Below, in pieces: positions 11,001-22,974 of a stretch of 64,000 nucleotides of DNA; the first letter of the stretch is position 1; every line of letters begins with the position of its first letter. The DNA comes from Vermamoeba vermiformis (lineage: Eukaryota; Tubulinea; Echinamoebida). Both the position numbers and the translations under genes were made by a program. The notes under the pieces are model-generated. The model had not been told where the DNA came from. It made no database searches and saw only the letters and a list, made by a program, of their open reading frames with translations. The stretch spans positions 62,001-126,000 of the forward strand of contig JBEWZL010000227.1 in the NCBI GenBank assembly GCA_045837725.1. Reading direction: 5' to 3'.

Positions 11001-13082
11001 ATGAAGTAATATTAAAGTGCGTGACTTACCTGCAGCATTTGCACTAATAACTTGTGTGAAGAAGAGAGATAGACCCAAAAATGTTAACATGTGTGAGACC
11101 CAAATAAAGTATCGCAAGTAGAAGTCTCCTGTGAGTGTCAAGAGGAACGAGCGTACTATAAATAGAAAGAGCGATGAGTATTACTATAAAAGGAAATTTG
11201 GTCAAAAGTTAGGTACTGACACTCCAAAATGTAAGAAATAAAAGTATCCATAGCCACTCCGACTAGCGCAGCAATGACTCCCAAAATAACCAAAAATACG
11301 ATTGAAATATTGGCCTCGCTAAGAAGATTCAAAAATCGCGAGAAAACGTAACGGATCTTCCTTCGTGGCGTATCTGGTGGATAAACTATTGTTCTTCGCT
11401 TGCTCGCCTAAAGACAAATTTATTAGTATACTATTATGATACTAGTTATAGGATACATACCTTTCGCTTCTTACGCTTCAACTCTTTCGCGATCTCAGCC
11501 GCTTGACTTTGTAGCGTGGATTTGAAGTGGCCAAAAATTGTTTGTTCGTAGCCATAATCTCCCTTTTCTGGCGGCTCTATACATATTCGTTAATATACTT
11601 ATCACAGATATCAATCAAGACGACAAAGAGTCTCAAAATTGTTGCAGTTCCGATTCGGATCGAAATATTAAAAACTGTAATTCTCGATAAATACGTACGA
11701 TTAGGATCCATGCCCTCGGGTGGCTGAATATCACTACCACTATCGCTCAAGTTCAACAGATTGCGTTGATTATCTTGACTGTCCTGATTCTCGTCAGCGT
11801 ATTGTCCGTGATGGTTTTCCTCCAACATTTTGCTGTCCAATCGAGGTACCGTACCAAATCTGCGCAAGTCAAATTCAGCGCGACTGTCCATTGTTTGCAG
11901 GTAGTCTATACAGAAGATGAAACGGTCAGTACAAATAGAACTATTTGTGGATCTATTTAACGCCCTTTCATTATCCGTGGTGTATTGGGTACATAAATTA
12001 ATATCAATAAAATATAGGATTATTATGATTTTTAAAAAGCAATTGTAAGCCATTATATAAACGGATGTGACTCGATTCTTAAAGAGGCAAAATTAAGCAC
12101 TTACCGCTGCTATTATTAGACCTCGGAGAGTCAGATGAGACTTGATCGTCCATATCTTCAAATATACGAGGTGGTTCGGGCTTTTCAGGTCGTTTTGGCT
12201 GATCGCTTGGTGGCGCGAACAACGAAGACGGACCATTACCAAATATAGAAGCCAGGGATGATGGCATGTCAGATGGGGGTTGCATACGATTAATAAGGCT
12301 ATTGTTGCTCGGCAATTGTTGGTCTTCATATTCGTCTCCTTCGCTGATCGCTTCGTCTAAACCAGATTCGAGCCCAGATTCACCTGTGAATAATAAAATT
12401 TAGCTTGTGTAACTAATTTCAAAATAATACAACGATAAATAAGCGATTATTTAGCGATAAATAAGTGCGGCATATCAGTTTGTTCGGGATCGGAACTGGA
12501 TCAAATTACTGTTGCATTATTTTGTACTGTAAATAATAGAATAATGTTTCAATATAAATATTATAACTACAAAATTTATATTAATCTATTCCTAAGGATT
12601 GTTATTAAAAAACCCTTCGATCGGATTTCATTTTTTCGGTTTTAAAATATTTAAGCGAATTCATCGCTATGAAAAGTCGGGCACATTAAATATACGATAT
12701 ATTTGCATATTGTACTGCAAAATAATTTGAGCTGAGTTTAAACGCTGAAAATACAATATTTTTACGAAATACCGCGCGAATACTTTCATAACGAAAATAT
12801 TTAAACAGCAAGCATAAATGTGATTAATTAATTTAAATATAATCTCGTAAATTTATAATATTGATATCGGACTTTAAGATCCCGTGTATTTAGTATGAGC
12901 TCACCTCCAGAGTCAATTTCAGGGTGATTAGCGCCATTAGAAAATTCATGATTATGAGGCACATAACCGTCAATGGGCTCGTGATCCAATTGCTGGTCTT
13001 GGTGCGTTGGATTCGCATCGTGATCGATGTTCGACTCCTCGTCTGTGTCTTCCAATCTATTCCACGGGTTCTTGTCAGCCAT
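8004..13082 (-). CDS. CLC-type chloride channel or Cl-/H+ exchanger
   Basis: About sixteen exons encode a protein starting [18 protein letters not shown] long acidic, Asn/Gln/Pro-rich cytosolic N-terminus comes first. The CLC membrane core follows with its filter motifs GSGIPE and GKEGPFVH (gating glutamate present), and [19 protein letters not shown]. The third filter motif reads GVVIP where most members have GxFxP. The C-terminus has two CBS-type segments ([26 protein letters not shown]) split by a charged linker. CLC proteins conduct Cl- or exchange it for H+, usually on endosomes, lysosomes or contractile vacuoles. The first intron (about 520 bases) is much longer than its neighbours. The start lies 290 bases from a divergent membrane-protein gene. 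Confidence 0.93.
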
Positions 13083-13371
13083 GGGAATATTAAAATTATC
13101 AAATAAGGAACATTAAATGCACTTGTTGTTTGCTTCGAACGCTATTTCAAAAATAGCCGTTGGACAATACTGAATTCGCTTGGCTCCAACAGTAAGAATT
13201 TATTTGAGGAACCATTAGCACATATCAACTTATATTCACCACTGTTTAAGGTTCCTAGGGCTTTAAGGGCCGCCTTAGTAATTGCCCGGACAAACAAGCA
13301 GTTTTTCAGATCTAACTCCGAAATAGCACAACAATTGGTTGAATTGGTATTTCAATAATTGTAGCCTCAAT

Positions 13372-15812
13372 ATGACGACGGAGTACCCATTGTGCCCTTC
13401 GTTTACTCCAGCACAAGTTAGTACTGGTAAGAGATACTAAAGATCTTCTTTAATTTATTTAACACGAGCAAAATTAGGGTTCGAAGGAATAGAATATTTT
13501 CGTGGTGAAATTCAGCTAGCTGCGACGATAATTATCGTTGGAACCATGATGATTTCACAAATCTGGTTAGGGCTTTTGTTTTTGCCTATCCCACAGCTTC
13601 CACAATTTATGAAAAAATTGGATATTGAGCTTAATTTTGAGGAGATATTGGAGAGGAAAAAATCACAGCTGAGTGAGGAGGATAGTTTATTAGGAGAAGA
13701 AGAAAATGGGAAGATCGAAAAAGAAAATCCGAAACCTCTATTGATTATTTACAAGCGTGGCTGTTGTTTGAAAAACTATCCACGCGTAATAGAATTAGAG
13801 AATTTATCTGGTCGGCACTAAATAATAACCTTAATGTAAATGCAGTAATCTCTCACTTCATTGCAGGAGTCACAAGCAAATGTCCTCTATGCCCGGGCAA
13901 AGAGACTGTTAATCATCGAATTATCACATGCGACTACACAGCAGATATCACACGACAGTTCCGTACATTCTGGCATACATCCACAAACAAAAATTTACCT
14001 GAAGACTTCAACTTAATGAACGCCCACAACATTAAACAACGACAGCAATTGCTCATTAACTTATACAGCATTGTCCTTTATTCAATCTGGATAGTTAGAA
14101 ATAACAAAGTGTTCAACAACAATTTAGTCCCAATATCGCAGATTATAGAAAGAGAACTGAGAAGATTCTACGCCAAGATTTCATTTCGTGCTAAATTAAG
14201 TATCTCACAAACACAAAACACTCAAAAGCTATCAATCATCGATAACACTAGAAGGAAATGGTCAAATACAATGTTCGACTTTGATCAAGACGCAAATGTA
14301 ATTGTACAATATAGCTTCAACTGGCAGTAAAGTGGACAAATTCAAAGATTGCTCTCTCTGGTGCTTGGCAACCCCAGGGCTGGAGATCAATATAAGCAAT
14401 TCAGTCGGGCATTCGGCGACCCCAGATGCTTGACTGTTGCTTGGATTTGTTTCGCTTGATTGATCTACTGTAATCAAACGACGCTTTATGCCAACGTTTT
14501 TACAATAGTGATATCAACAGTTGTTGGTCTAATAAATGGAGATTTAAACAAAAAAAATAAAAAAATAAAATAAAAAAAAAAAAAAAATCCGAAACGACCA
14601 AGAAGAGCATCTGGAGGCGTGGCAACGGTAATAATAGTGGTTATATTGATTATAGTGAGCACTACATCGTTTGTTGTGACGAACGAATCAACAGGATCCA
14701 TTAGTTTCCAAACTAACCAATTATCGACGACCAATTTGTTATCAGATCAACGAATGCAAGCAGGCCTCTTATTCAATTTTGGAGAATACAGTTCTTCTGG
14801 CGATGCATATATTATGTTCAAAGATCCTCGAGACAGCAATCCTAAGCGGCAATTCGGCTGTAAATTACAAGTGGCGTACCAAGAGCGGCCTTATCTAACT
14901 CCGTTACCAATTTTTCCGTTAGATTTGGCTTCTTTACGACCTATCAAGGCATTTAATGGTGTTCAGCTTTATGCGACGGTTTGCAGAGCAAATTCAAGCC
15001 GATCTGTTTTGGTGGATGTGAGTACTCCCGTAATACCCGCTTTGGAACACTATCCTCCTCCTGGAATATTCACGGATAAACCTCTTAAATTGCAAATGTA
15101 CAGGGACTCAGTTAAGGAGGTCAGTGTTATCAATCTGACTTGGACTTGGGTGGAAATGGTTTCGACATCCGTGCTGGATTTGCTAAGTCCGTTGGTAAAT
15201 TCGAGGAAATTGCAGGCAAAAATTGGATATCATCTTGATACGAGATCAATAGCAGATAATTTTACGTATACTTCTCCCGCCGGCTGGACGGTCAGCACAT
15301 CTTGGCCGAACTGCACAGAACTTCCTAATTCAGCCTATGAGCCAATATTATCGTTTATAGTGTCAAATGTGGAGCAGGATCCAAACAACCAATCATACAT
15401 TGTGTCGGAAAAATCTTTGTTGTCGTGGGCCTTTGCAACACTGGTAACACTTGGTAGCGTTATTGCGCTAAAGCCAACTATTACAAAATACTTAGAAAAG
15501 TTGTCGAATTATTGGACGATGAAGGCGTGGGCGAGATGGGTGTTATTTGCGATTTATACGGTAATTATGCCGTTGCCACTAACCGTAGTGTTGCTTAAGT
15601 TGGCGAAGTTCCAAGAAGAAAGGGTTAAAATTCGCGGGGCTACGTACGATTATTACGCTTATATGGGATTATGGCTCATAATGCTTTGCATTCTCGAGAT
15701 CATAATGTGGCTCGCAGTTCTCCTCCGTCAAATCCACAAAGTTGTGACTGACTGCCGAAAACGCCGTCAAGAACAACTAGAGATAATTTATATGGGGACC
15801 GAAGATATATAA
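13372..15812 (+). CDS. Multi-pass membrane protein of unknown family, interrupted by a LINE
   Basis: Exon 1 (13372-13426) joins 13478-13735; the frame is then broken by a LINE insertion and resumes at 14596, running to TAA at 15812. Without the insert and one target copy the frame is continuous for 509 residues. Likely membrane segments: residues about 25-60 (LAATIIIVGTMMISQIWLGL), VIIVVILIIVSTTSFVV, WAFATLVTLGSVIAL, VLFAIYTVIMPLPLTVVLL and GLWLIMLCILEIIMWLAVLL. A large loop of about 250 residues with several N-glycosylation sequons lies between the second and third segments and is probably lumenal or extracellular. The last loop and tail are basic. I recognise no family. In this sequence the gene is probably non-functional, unless the insertion is present on one allele only. 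Confidence 0.7.
13724..13735 (+). repeat. Target-site duplication, 5' copy
   Basis: AAAATCCGAAAC matches exactly the 12 bases after the poly(A) tail at 14584-14595. A few leading A residues are ambiguous because they merge with the tail. Confidence 0.85.
13736..14583 (+). mobile_element. 5'-truncated LINE (non-LTR retrotransposon) 3' end
   Basis: About 850 bases bounded by a 12-base target duplication and ending in an A-rich tail (14550-14583). The open frame covers only the C-terminal end of the reverse-transcriptase protein. It holds the zinc-binding segment typical of this position (CPLCPGKETVNHRIITC, near 13880-13930), then the helical WxxRN region (SIWIVRNNKVF), and stops at 14330. About 200 bases of 3' UTR follow. 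The frame is open and the target duplication is perfect, so the insertion is recent. Truncation at the 5' end is normal for target-primed reverse transcription. The catalytic RT and endonuclease parts are absent. It sits inside a host coding exon. Confidence 0.9.
14584..14595 (+). repeat. Target-site duplication, 3' copy
   Basis: Exact second copy of AAAATCCGAAAC after the LINE tail. The host reading frame resumes directly from here. Confidence 0.85.
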
Positions 15813-15986
15813 TAAATATCGGAATGTTAATCACGGGTTTCCACGTAAGCAACTTTTTCAAATAAAAAACGACGTTGCAGTTCAAAAACAGACGTGCACC
15901 AGATACAATGATATTATTTAATTTCCGAAGATAGTACGGAAGCAACCGCTTGGTAATCTCATCATTACCTTTACAACAATCAATCT

Positions 15987-17955
15987 ATGGATTCTTTCGA
16001 AGATCTTGATCCTTTCAGTAAGTTTGAATCTATCGTAATTAAAGGCAATTTTTTTTAATATTACCAAATAATAATTGATACTCCTCGTTAGGGGATTTCT
16101 TTAGTTGTCGAGTTATTTTACAATTTTTTCAAAATAATTTTTATTATTACTGACGATCATTGATCTTACCAGAAAATTCATCATCGAACCCAGCATACGA
16201 CATGTTGTCGCAAGGAGATCAATTAGTGCACGACCTTTTATCCCTGTATCGATCTCAAATCAAAACGGATGTGACGCTGGTTGTCCAATCAAAAGAATAC
16301 AAAGTTCACCGCTTAATACTATCCACACGATCAAAATATTTTAGCAAATTATTCGAAGAGCATCCAGATCAACATAGAATCGAGTTGGACGAACCATTCA
16401 ATTTAGTTGCGTTCGAACACATACTAGAATATATTTACGGAGGCCAAATCATGGTTAATACAAGTAATATCGATACATTAGCAGCAATCGCAGAGAAATT
16501 TCGCTTAAAAAAGGTAAAGTCGTTGTAAGATCTGATCTTTGGTGCGGAAATTTTATTAATATTTTATCTCTAATTATTTGATTAACGATTTATGAATAAT
16601 ATTAAATTTTAGCTTATTTAATTGTTATTATTATAGTTATGCAGACTTTTGGGAAGTTTCTACGGCACAGAATTGACCGGTGACAACGTCGTTAAAAAAT
16701 TAGTCCACTATCATAAGACAGAGAACAAACGAGCAGTCCAACAATGCTTATTATACATCGATCATATATTTACTACGAATTACAGATTAGAAAAGGAACT
16801 TTTAGAGTTGCCTTTCGAAATTTTGATCCAGATCGTGCAACGCAAGACGCTGGATTCGACCGAATCGAGGATCTTAAAGCTGTTAGTTGAATGGCATAGC
16901 CGTCGTGTAGACGATTTGGTTGATTCGGATATATTGCAGAAACAAATGCAGCAGCTGTCAGCACATCTCAATCTATTTTTATTGTGCTTAGAGGATCCGA
17001 TGCCTTTGTTCAACGTTCTTCGGCCTAATGGCTGGGTCACCGATGTAGAATTATTATGGAATGCTCTTACAACTAGGGTCTCTGCGGGAGATATTGGAAT
17101 CGGAAGAGCAGAGACAAATCCGATGTTCATGAAGCGCAAACCTGCACCAAAAATTTCTAAAAAGAAAAAAGAAGCGTTCAAAGTGGCTATTTTGGGCTTA
17201 CCACGTGCTGGCAAGACTTCGGTCATGAAGTACTTCTTGCGTAAAACACATCCTGATCTTCAAAGTAAGTTCGTTTGGCAAATCCAGTTCCAGTTAGGGC
17301 TCTTCACGAAAAACGATCGTATTAATAGTATTATTATTTATAGCAACGACAATTATGGTGGAGGAATTTGAATTTGAAGGCAACACCGTTCAATTACGCG
17401 ACTTCAATGCCGAAGATGCTCAAAAACTATGGTATTCAGAGGTCAATAAGGGCATTGATGGACTAATATGGGTGATTGATGCGACAAATCTATTAGAAGA
17501 GAATATCGACGCCATTAACAACATCATGGACTTCGTTGGCCAGAAAGATCTTCCAGTCCTGATCTTAGCGCACAAGAGTGACATCAATACTGCCCGAACG
17601 GACGACGTAATTAGCTTCTTAAGGTACTTTAATATTTTTGATAGAGCTGTTCATAACTTTCAATCCGTTACGTTTTTCCTAATTTGGAAATTCTAACACT
17701 TCTATATAGAATTACAAGGAGCGTGTATTTTAGTCTCGCTAAACGTACTATACTGGACACATGGCATATAGTTTCAAGTAACATGAACACCCCAGGATCG
17801 TTAGATGACGGTAAGCTCGACAGATCCGTACAAACGTCGCCACATAGGCAAATTAATTAACGAATTAATTGCTAGGCATGAAATGGTTATTAGAGAAGAT
17901 GATAGAGAACACTCTAAAGAGGAAAAAGCACGGTGTAATTAGTCGAGCTAAATAA
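15987..17955 (+). CDS. BTB-BACK-Arf fusion protein (copy 3, degenerate G domain)
   Basis: Six exons (15987-16017, 16173-16513, 16637-17264, 17344-17623, 17710-17810, 17876-17955) join in frame to 486 residues. The order is the same as in copy 1: a short acidic start (MDSFEDLDPF), BTB (LYRSQIKTDVTLVVQSKEY, LEYIYGG), BACK-like helices (LELPFEILIQIV, LRPNGWVTDVELLW), a basic linker (MKRKPAPKISKKKK) and an Arf-like domain. The P-loop is GLPRAGKT. Switch 2 has lost DVGGQ (DFNAEDAQ). NKxD has become HKSD, and the [12 protein letters not shown] segment is only recognisable by position (NTPGSLDDGMKWL). Nucleotide binding is therefore doubtful. A Lys/Arg-rich tail follows. Five intron positions match copy 1. 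Confidence 0.88.
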
Positions 17956-18064
17956 ATCTTCCGCCTTGGATCTGCCCTAAGACAGCTTTTCAATCAAAAA
18001 TGAGGTCCTTATTATAGTATTATATTATTATACTGCTATGAGTCTTTGTTATGCTATTTGCCGT

Positions 18065-18958
18065 TTATTCTCGCACAACGGTTATAGTGCACGGACATTC
18101 TTTGACGGCATGTTCAACAATGGCTGACGAATGTTTAGCTAGGGTACCTTTAGGACTATAATACCATAATATATTATTATTAGTACAATAATTGATATTC
18201 GAATGCTATTTCGGTCAGATCTGACACAATGAAAGTACGTACATAAATCCTGTGTTTCCTAACACAACCTCTGCTCGTTCTCTTGTAGCTACTTTGCATA
18301 TTTCTTCGGCAATATGTAGAGGACCGCTCCATGATCTATATAAAAGAGTGTTATTCGATGGCTTAATCAAGCTGGATGCGATCCGATCTCGAGATTCGAC
18401 TTGCTAGTAATTTTAAGTAGAAAAAAGCATGTGATGCAAATTATTATGATTATATGCGATAGTTAATTATTTAGCTACGTACTCTACGCCGACGACTTGG
18501 CCCGTGCAATTTCGTCCAAGTTCTTTGCACTTGTTCAAATAGCTCGATAATATTTCGCGGCCCTTCTCTGTGCTCTTTTTGTTCTCTTTCATAATTTCTT
18601 CGTTTGCGGAGGTAAAAAGTGATTTAGCTTTGTGTTCTACGAGCGTAAGAAGTATGATCTGGTCTTCTGGCCGACTATTTCGAATAGCATAAGCAAAAGG
18701 CTGATAAAAATATGCTATTAATTTCGGCGTAAATATTAGTCGTAATTTTCGAGCACGAGTAATCAATAATAAATAACAAATAAAATAATAATTAATTTCA
18801 AATTGGTAGAGGGCTTCTTTTTGCGTAATTTTGCCACTTGATATTTTAGTACACTAGCGTTGCGCATTTTTAAAAATTACGAGTTGATTTACCTTCAGAC
18901 TGAATGGATTTGCATCTAGCGCAACCAAAAAGTTCCTTTTCTCCGGTTGAAATGACAT
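18065..18958 (-). CDS. Universal stress protein (UspA) domain protein
   Basis: Four exons start at ATG 18958 (MSFQPEKRNFLVALDANPF, the usual first beta strand) and end at 18065. A middle exon encodes PFAYAIRNSRPEDQIILLTL and a lysine-rich helix. A later exon encodes IAEEICKVATRERAEVVLGN, and the last encodes YSPKGTLAKHSSAIVEHAV and CPCTITVVRE, the standard C-terminal helix and strand. The ATP-binding G-2x-G-9x-G(S/T) pattern of the ATP-binding subclass is changed (GNTGFM then SPKGTLAKHSS), so nucleotide binding is uncertain. It lies tail to tail with BTB-Arf copy 3. Confidence 0.85.
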
Positions 18959-19204
18959 TATAATACGAGTAATACTTATAAACAAATGTTTAGTGGTCTT
19001 TTGGCGTAGGATCCAACCAGTAAAAATAAAAAACACAAAAAATTCAGCGTTCCTTTGATTGTGCAAGCACGTGGCAATTTTTGTGCGCGATAACAATGGC
19101 TACGTTAGTCCTGGGCAATTATTATTTAACAAACTGCTATAATGAGGCTATTTACAAACTTCGTAAGTGAAAACTCGATGCTCTACCAAGCAACGAGGCT
19201 CTAA

Positions 19205-20151
19205 CTACGAATTTCCAGTTCCAAATATCTCGGTGACGGCTGTATCATCACCAGCAAACTTTCTATAAAGTTCGTACCATTGATTTCGAATTTCCTCTGC
19301 GGAGATTGTTAGATCGGATTCGGATCTGACGGTATTTTTGATATTTACCTCGCTTGAGCTCTAATTTGGCACAAAATTGCTTATATTCCTCAGATTCCTT
19401 ATTTACAGTAAATTTCAGTTGCTGGTACAGCACGAGTTGTTCCCTAAATCCGCTATTTGGATAAACGACCGATCGTTTTGATTTGACGAGCGCCAAAGCT
19501 GCTTCAAAATCCATCTGATTCGTTTTCATAACATATCTATAATAATAAAACCGTTAGGAATGTGGAGAAAGCAGATTCCGTTTTGAGAACATCACTTACG
19601 CGATTACAACTGAAGCGCTACGACTAACTCCGGCGGCACAATGTACTTTAATAATAAAATAAGTATGATATTAACATGCGAACGTATTCCCTGCCGTTCT
19701 TACCAAAGACTCGCCCTTGTTTTCGCGCCTCATGGATAAATTCAACCACTGCCGCAAAAAATAAAGTTTAGTTTAATATGATAATAACATTTGAGTGGAT
19801 TTTACCTTCGTCAAAGTGCTGCAATAGGTTTTCATCTTCTCTATCAAGCGCTGTAATTTTCTTTGGAAAAAACACAAAATCCTAGGCAGTTAATGAGTGT
19901 TAGGCAGTACTCATGGTATTATACAAAATAATATTAATACGAGGCCGATAATTTTTGGTTTTAAATTGCGCACCATACGAAGAAGATAATTAATTTCTTT
20001 AGATGCAGTTTTTTACCTGGTATTTGTCCTCTTCTAAGCTTTCTCCAACGGAGATAATATGAGTAATTTTATACTCTCGTAAGTGTTGCACGTTTCGCGC
20101 TTGTATTATGTCTCCAAGAAACAAATTTGGAATGATCTCGTCAAGCGACAT
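19205..20151 (-). CDS. Dual-specificity protein phosphatase
   Basis: About six exons from ATG 20151 (MSLDEIIPNLFLGDIIQARN, the classic DUSP opening) to TAG at 19205. The active site reads VHCAAGVSRSAS, the HCxxGxxRS signature with its catalytic Cys and Arg, followed by VVIAYVMKTNQMDFEAAL, the usual helix after the P-loop. The upstream general-acid loop is ITALDREDENLLQHFDE. The C-terminal extension is basic and helical and ends EIFGTGNS. It dephosphorylates Tyr and Ser/Thr residues, often on MAP kinases; the substrate is unknown. The size fits small atypical DUSPs. It lies upstream of the universal stress protein gene on the same strand. Confidence 0.92.
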
Positions 20152-20362
20152 GATAATTGCTTGGTGGTAACTTGTATTTGCTTAATATGGAATGAATTTA
20201 ATGAAGAAGTGTGGTGCTAAAAGCAGCTTTGTTCATGAAAAGTAGCGGTTCACAAAAAACAAAAATTACGTGCTCCGTAGATCTTGCCAATGATGAATTT
20301 GCTATGTACATTTACTCTATTAATATTAAATTACAACATCTTTTAACACGTGGTAAATCTTT

Positions 20363-21202
20363 CTAATGATCTTTGAGCTCTTCTGAATCGGAATCCAGAT
20401 CTTCGCTGTTACTTTCATCAGATCCTGACTCGTCCTTCCTAGACGGTTTTGGCGATGTTTTTCGTTTAATTTTGAACAAATTCTTCAGTTTGTTCGTGAA
20501 GCCCTTCTTATCCCTATCATTAGGCGATGAACCAAGTGAATTTTCTTCGTCGTCAGTCGCAGTTCGTTTTAGCCTCAGAGTACCGAAGCCAAAGAATCCT
20601 TTCTTCTTCTTTTTAGCCTTGCCGCTATCTCCTCCTAGATACATCATATAAAATTAGCCTTATTTAGTAATTGACACTTAAAAACGCGTGCTTTATGTAT
20701 TTGCTCGTTAATTTCAAGATCGCTAATTAATTTCGAAATTTATGTCATTGCAATGGCCTAATTAAGCAATCAAAAGACAAAAATTACCTTGGTTTATCGT
20801 AGTATCGAGTGATTCGAGCGATTTTGTTCGTTCAAAACTTAATTGGGAAGGATCGAGTGTTAATTGTTCAAAAATCGATGATCGTAGTTTATCCAGCTCA
20901 CAACGGACGAAATTAGCTACAAAATATTATTAGTTAATGTTTGGATATTCATTAATAATATTTATCTCCTTGGTAATATTTCAAAACCCTTGTGATCCGA
21001 TCGGAATCTATTTCGATTACTTACTCATATCATCTTCGCTAGTAGCCATTATATGATCGAGCTCCTCTTTGTCGTGCTTAACTAATATCATTTCATTATG
21101 CAGTTCAATTACTGGATCCGATATGTCAGCGATACAGTCCTCTTCAAATTCAAACCAGTCTTGTGTAAATATCTCTGCGATTTCTTCAACATAAACTTCC
21201 AT
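20363..21202 (-). CDS. Uncharacterised charged protein, 192 residues
   Basis: Three exons (21202-21025, 20916-20788, 20634-20363) join in frame. The N-terminal third is acidic (MEVYVEEIAEIFTQ). The middle is helical (LDKLRSSIFEQL). The C-terminal half is highly basic (KAKKKKKGFFGFG, FTNKLKNLFKIKRK) and ends in a Ser/Asp/Glu tail. No signal peptide, membrane segment or known domain is seen. The KKKGFFGFG and NLFKIKRK patches could bind membranes or nucleic acid; this is inference only. Confidence 0.7.
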
Positions 21203-22357
21203 TGGAATACCATTAGAGGCATTGCTTCTATATATACAAGAGTTAATAAGCGTGGACAGTAAATTTCGGGAACAGATCCGAACAATAAATAAAAAGCGAG
21301 ATTACCATGGCTTTTTGTTTATAAATCAGGATAAAATAATAATATATAAATGTATTTGCGGAATAGTAGCATTAGAGCACTTAATTAAACGAAATAGAAT
21401 CTTTGGCCATCTAAAAGCGAAAAAATATCTTGTATTTTCAATCGTGCAGTGATAAATAATATCACAATTAGAATATATATAATTTACATGATTTTTAGAG
21501 ACTATTTTTAAGGCACTTAAATCAAAAAGAAACAAGTACTCCTGCCGGTTGAATCCAGCAACAAAATAACTAATGTACGGCGTACTTGGCAGTTGCTGCC
21601 GAAGTAACTCTGGTTAAATTAATAATAATACAGGTTATACGTACATTGGATTCTCTAATTGCGCTGAGGCGCGTTGATCTGACATTGGACGGTTGGATTA
21701 GATTCTTGGTCAACCCTCCTTGGCATAAACGGCCGTTATAAGTGTGCAGTGTGTATTTCGCGAGTAAACACAAAGATTTTATCGCTCTGCGAAATTAGAT
21801 TCTGCGCGGGAGGAAATCAAACCGATTTAAATTAAAAAGTTAAAATTGGAAAAAAGTTATAAAATCTACCAGCGAGGCTGTCTGACTCGTCAAATGAGAT
21901 TACACTGTATTATTAGCGTCTTCGCGTATCATCAGCAAATCTTCAATTTCATTGGCCAATAATGGATCTTGCACGCCGCATCATCTAAACCTAGGACTTG
22001 GAACCGGGTCTCAAGCCAGATCTGCTTATTAATTGAAAATTACGCCTTATAAACAAGCGAGAGCCCACCATAGGAGTGATTTGAATCATCATAGGCGAAG
22101 TTTCATCGATTAAACCTAGGAAACGAAATCGTCCCAAACCCCGAGTTCTGGAGATAGTCTGGGAATGAGATAAATTTAAGTTAATTTTGGGCTTTTGTTT
22201 CTGTAATCATGAAATTTTGCTGGTCTCTGTCATTTTTCTAAATAAGGAGCGATCTGGGGTGAAATCTTGTGGTGTGTATCCTTGCTGACATATTTTCGCG
22301 TTCGAACATCATCATTTCTCATTCAAGAATTTGACGTCAAGACCACGCATAAACAAA
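21203..22357. other. Intergenic region, no convincing gene
   Basis: About 1.15 kb. Minus-strand open stretches around 21330-21780 can be cut at a plausible 43-base intron, but the phases do not join and no ATG start is present. A CRE-type palindrome lies near the right end, 18 bases before the next start codon. Confidence 0.4.
22332..22339. promoter_or_regulatory. CRE-like palindrome TGACGTCA
   Basis: A perfect 8-base bZIP-type site 18 bases upstream of the ATG at 22358. Function inferred. Confidence 0.35.
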
Positions 22358-22974
22358 ATGTCTAAGCAATTAGAACGCAAGCAAAGCAAGATGCAGATCA
22401 AAACGCTCAGACTGTCGCCTTCAAAGGTGATTCAGCGAAACGATTGGACTGTTCAAGAACTTGTTACTAGGTAATTATCTAGTCGCGGTATTAATTGCCT
22501 TGATTCAATATGCATTCTATAATTTTTATGCGAAAGCGAAATCCGTTTTTGATTATACTTATTCCAAAGAGTCTTCTCTAACCTTTCGATTGTAGAAAAA
22601 TCAAGGTCCAAGTGAATATTATTAGAATTCAAGCCGTATTATCGTGCTCGAGCTCAGTTAACTTCAACCTTTTGTGCGATGAAGAATTTGCGATCAACGC
22701 ACCTCAGATTTGGCTTAAGGATGCCCTGAAAGACCTCAAGTCCACTAGTTTCCTGCAAGCAGAACTGATATCAGAATTGTTTAACTTCTACCAAAAGCTT
22801 GGCTTCTTAGATCGACTGATCGAAGTCAAAGAAGCGCAAGAACGTGCGACCCAAACACATTTTGACTGCTCGGACCTGCCCCCGTTGGTCAACTCGCCAA
22901 CTTCTCGAAAACTATTTACTCATAAGCGACGAAGCCCGCCTAAACAATCACTAAGCCCAATGAACAGCCATTAA
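22358..22974 (+). CDS. Uncharacterised protein, 163 residues
   Basis: Two exons (22358-22470 and 22596-22974) join in frame. The start is basic (MSKQLERKQSKMQIKTLRLS). The body is helical (WLKDALKDLKSTSFLQAELI). The tail is Ser/Pro/Arg-rich with SP motifs (SPTSRKLF, KRRSPPKQSLSP) that look like proline-directed kinase sites. No domain is recognised. Confidence 0.65.

Noticed and set aside
19096-19162. Plus-strand ATG exon-like stretch (MATLVLGNYYL) ending at GTAAGT
   Set aside because: No continuing exon could be found downstream before the DUSP gene on the other strand.
21330-21780. Two minus-strand open stretches with GT-AG sites between them
   Set aside because: The phase that keeps the second stretch open meets a stop in the first; no ATG start; tail rich in Ile/Tyr as in random AT-rich DNA.
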